A DNA stretch of 64,000 nucleotides from Natronorubrum aibiense. GTDB taxonomy: Archaea; Halobacteriota; Halobacteria; Halobacteriales; Natrialbaceae. The stretch covers positions 124,001-188,000 of the forward strand of contig NZ_CP045490.1 in assembly GCF_009392895.1 (NCBI RefSeq), read 5' to 3'. Under the pieces are notes generated by a model. That model had not been told where the DNA came from, did no database searches, and saw only the letters and a list, made by a program, of their open reading frames with translations. Shown here in pieces: positions 63,289 to 64,000 of this stretch (position 1 is the first letter of the stretch; every line of letters begins with the position of its first letter). The position numbers were made by a program, and so were the translations under genes.

Positions 63289-64000
63289 TTAGTTGGTCTG
63301 ATGACTGTGGCGTGGCTCCGAGACAGTGTACGCGCTCTCGTCGGGCGGGCCGGCCTCGAGAAACGCAGCTGCGCGTAGTTCGCCGAGGTCGATCAGCTCG
63401 CGGATGAACGACGGGCTCCGATCGACCTTCGTCGAACAGTGGTAGTTCTCTTCCATCGGGATCCGTCGAACGGCGGTCCTCGAAAATTCGTCCTCGGGGA
63501 GGTGTCCCGCGTCGATCCACTCGTTGACGCGCTTGATGACGTGGAGCTCCTGGTTCAGCGAAATATTTCCTGCGAGTTCGTTTCGCCGGTCGGCAATCTC
63601 CTCGAGCGAGGTGGGTTCGCCCTCGATCTCTTGGGGATTGATCTGGATGACCCACAGTTCGTCGGGCTTGCGATCGGAATCGATGGCCATGAGATCGTCG
63701 ATCGGTGGGTTCTGCGAGAAGAGGCCATCCCAGTGGAGGTGGCCGTCGATCTCGACGGCTTCGAAAAGGGTCGGGACGGCAGCCGACGCAAGCACCGCTT
63801 GCGGCGTCACCTGCTCGTCAACGAACGTCTCGAACACGCCCGCGTTGACGTCGACCGTCCCGACGACGAGTTCCGGGGCGTCTCGCGTACAGAGGTCGGG
63901 GATCTCCTCGAATTCGATGTGCCGTTCGAGCAGTTCTCTGATCCGGTCTTTCCCAAGCTCCGAGCTAGGGGTCTGGTACGGGCTGAGCTGTGGAATTGGA
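63289..64000 (-). CDS. Patatin-like phospholipase, N-terminus beyond the window
   Basis: The reverse frame is open to the last base, giving 236 visible residues. The catalytic Asp motif HWDGLFSQNPP and the preceding SAAVPTLFEAVEIDG are typical of patatin lipid acyl hydrolases; the GxSxG nucleophile lies upstream of the window. It should release fatty acids from a lipid. It precedes the CMD-family gene. Confidence 0.85.
   Translation of the reverse strand, partial: PIPQLSPYQTPSSELGKDRIRELLERHIEFEEIPDLCTRDAPELVVGTVDVNAGVFETFVDEQVTPQAVLASAAVPTLFEAVEIDGHLHWDGLFSQNPPIDDLMAIDSDRKPDELWVIQINPQEIEGEPTSLEEIADRRNELAGNISLNQELHVIKRVNEWIDAGHLPEDEFSRTAVRRIPMEENYHCSTKVDRSPSFIRELIDLGELRAAAFLEAGPPDESAYTVSEPRHSHQTN

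Overview
The window is high-GC DNA with strongly acidic proteins. It carries Tat-type signal peptides with RR motifs, several IclR regulators, Usp stress proteins, an ISH3-like insertion sequence, and TATA elements about 27 bases upstream of start codons (leaderless transcription). Together these point to a halophilic archaeon, most likely one of the metabolically versatile Natrialbales; the lineage is inference. I saw no tRNA, rRNA, CRISPR array or replication origin.

Region 1 (1-23412) is a catabolic island. A truncated luciferase-like monooxygenase is followed by a sugar-acid-dehydratase-like enolase, an ornithine cyclodeaminase homologue and a GlcD-type oxidase. Next come a divergent beta-keto-acid cleavage enzyme and 3-hydroxyacyl-CoA dehydrogenase, a Usp, a gamma-glutamyltransferase and an M20 peptidase. 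Glutaryl-CoA dehydrogenase follows with an IclR regulator, then an atypical SDR, a carboxymuconolactone-decarboxylase-like protein, enoyl-CoA hydratase and acyl-CoA dehydrogenase. An Lrp regulator, omega-aminotransferase and CoA-acylating semialdehyde dehydrogenase form a likely beta-alanine-type module. Two VOC proteins and an SDR close the region.

Region 2 (23413-26736) is a mobile-element scar: an ISH3-like element with 26-bp inverted repeats beside a frameshifted tnpB. Region 3 (26737-36196) has a glutaredoxin-peroxiredoxin-like fusion, two MFS carriers, a thiolase-like/DUF35 pair without the thiolase cysteine, and a tight operon of thiolase, HMG-CoA-synthase-like/DUF35 fusion, 3-hydroxyacyl-CoA dehydrogenase and enoyl-CoA hydratase. 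Region 4 (36197-46439) is accessory: a large Tat-exported protein with about seven pilin-like beta repeats, a Usp, a zinc-ribbon/RHH regulator, an anchored hydrolase, a SufU-like scaffold, an intact IS200/IS605 tnpA-tnpB element, a nitrilase-family protein, an IS-end remnant and a small zinc-ribbon protein. Region 5 (46440-49937) is a convergent fructan pair, GH68 and GH32.

Region 6 (49938-64000) has two IclR genes around an alpha-ketoglutarate-semialdehyde-dehydrogenase-like gene. The second IclR is divergent from a translationally coupled amidohydrolase - Rieske protein - BCCT carrier operon, which looks like a dedicated uptake and degradation module for a small, possibly quaternary-ammonium, compound. 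A Usp, an MFS carrier, a saccharopine-dehydrogenase-like protein, a lipoprotein, a second CMD protein and a partial patatin finish the window. Each of the three IclR genes has its own pair of palindromic motifs in the gap upstream of it. The strongest candidates for new biology are the pilin-repeat protein, the amidohydrolase/Rieske/BCCT module, the cysteine-less thiolase and HMG-CoA-synthase homologues paired with DUF35 domains, and a two-hairpin sequence module present twice with compensatory changes.
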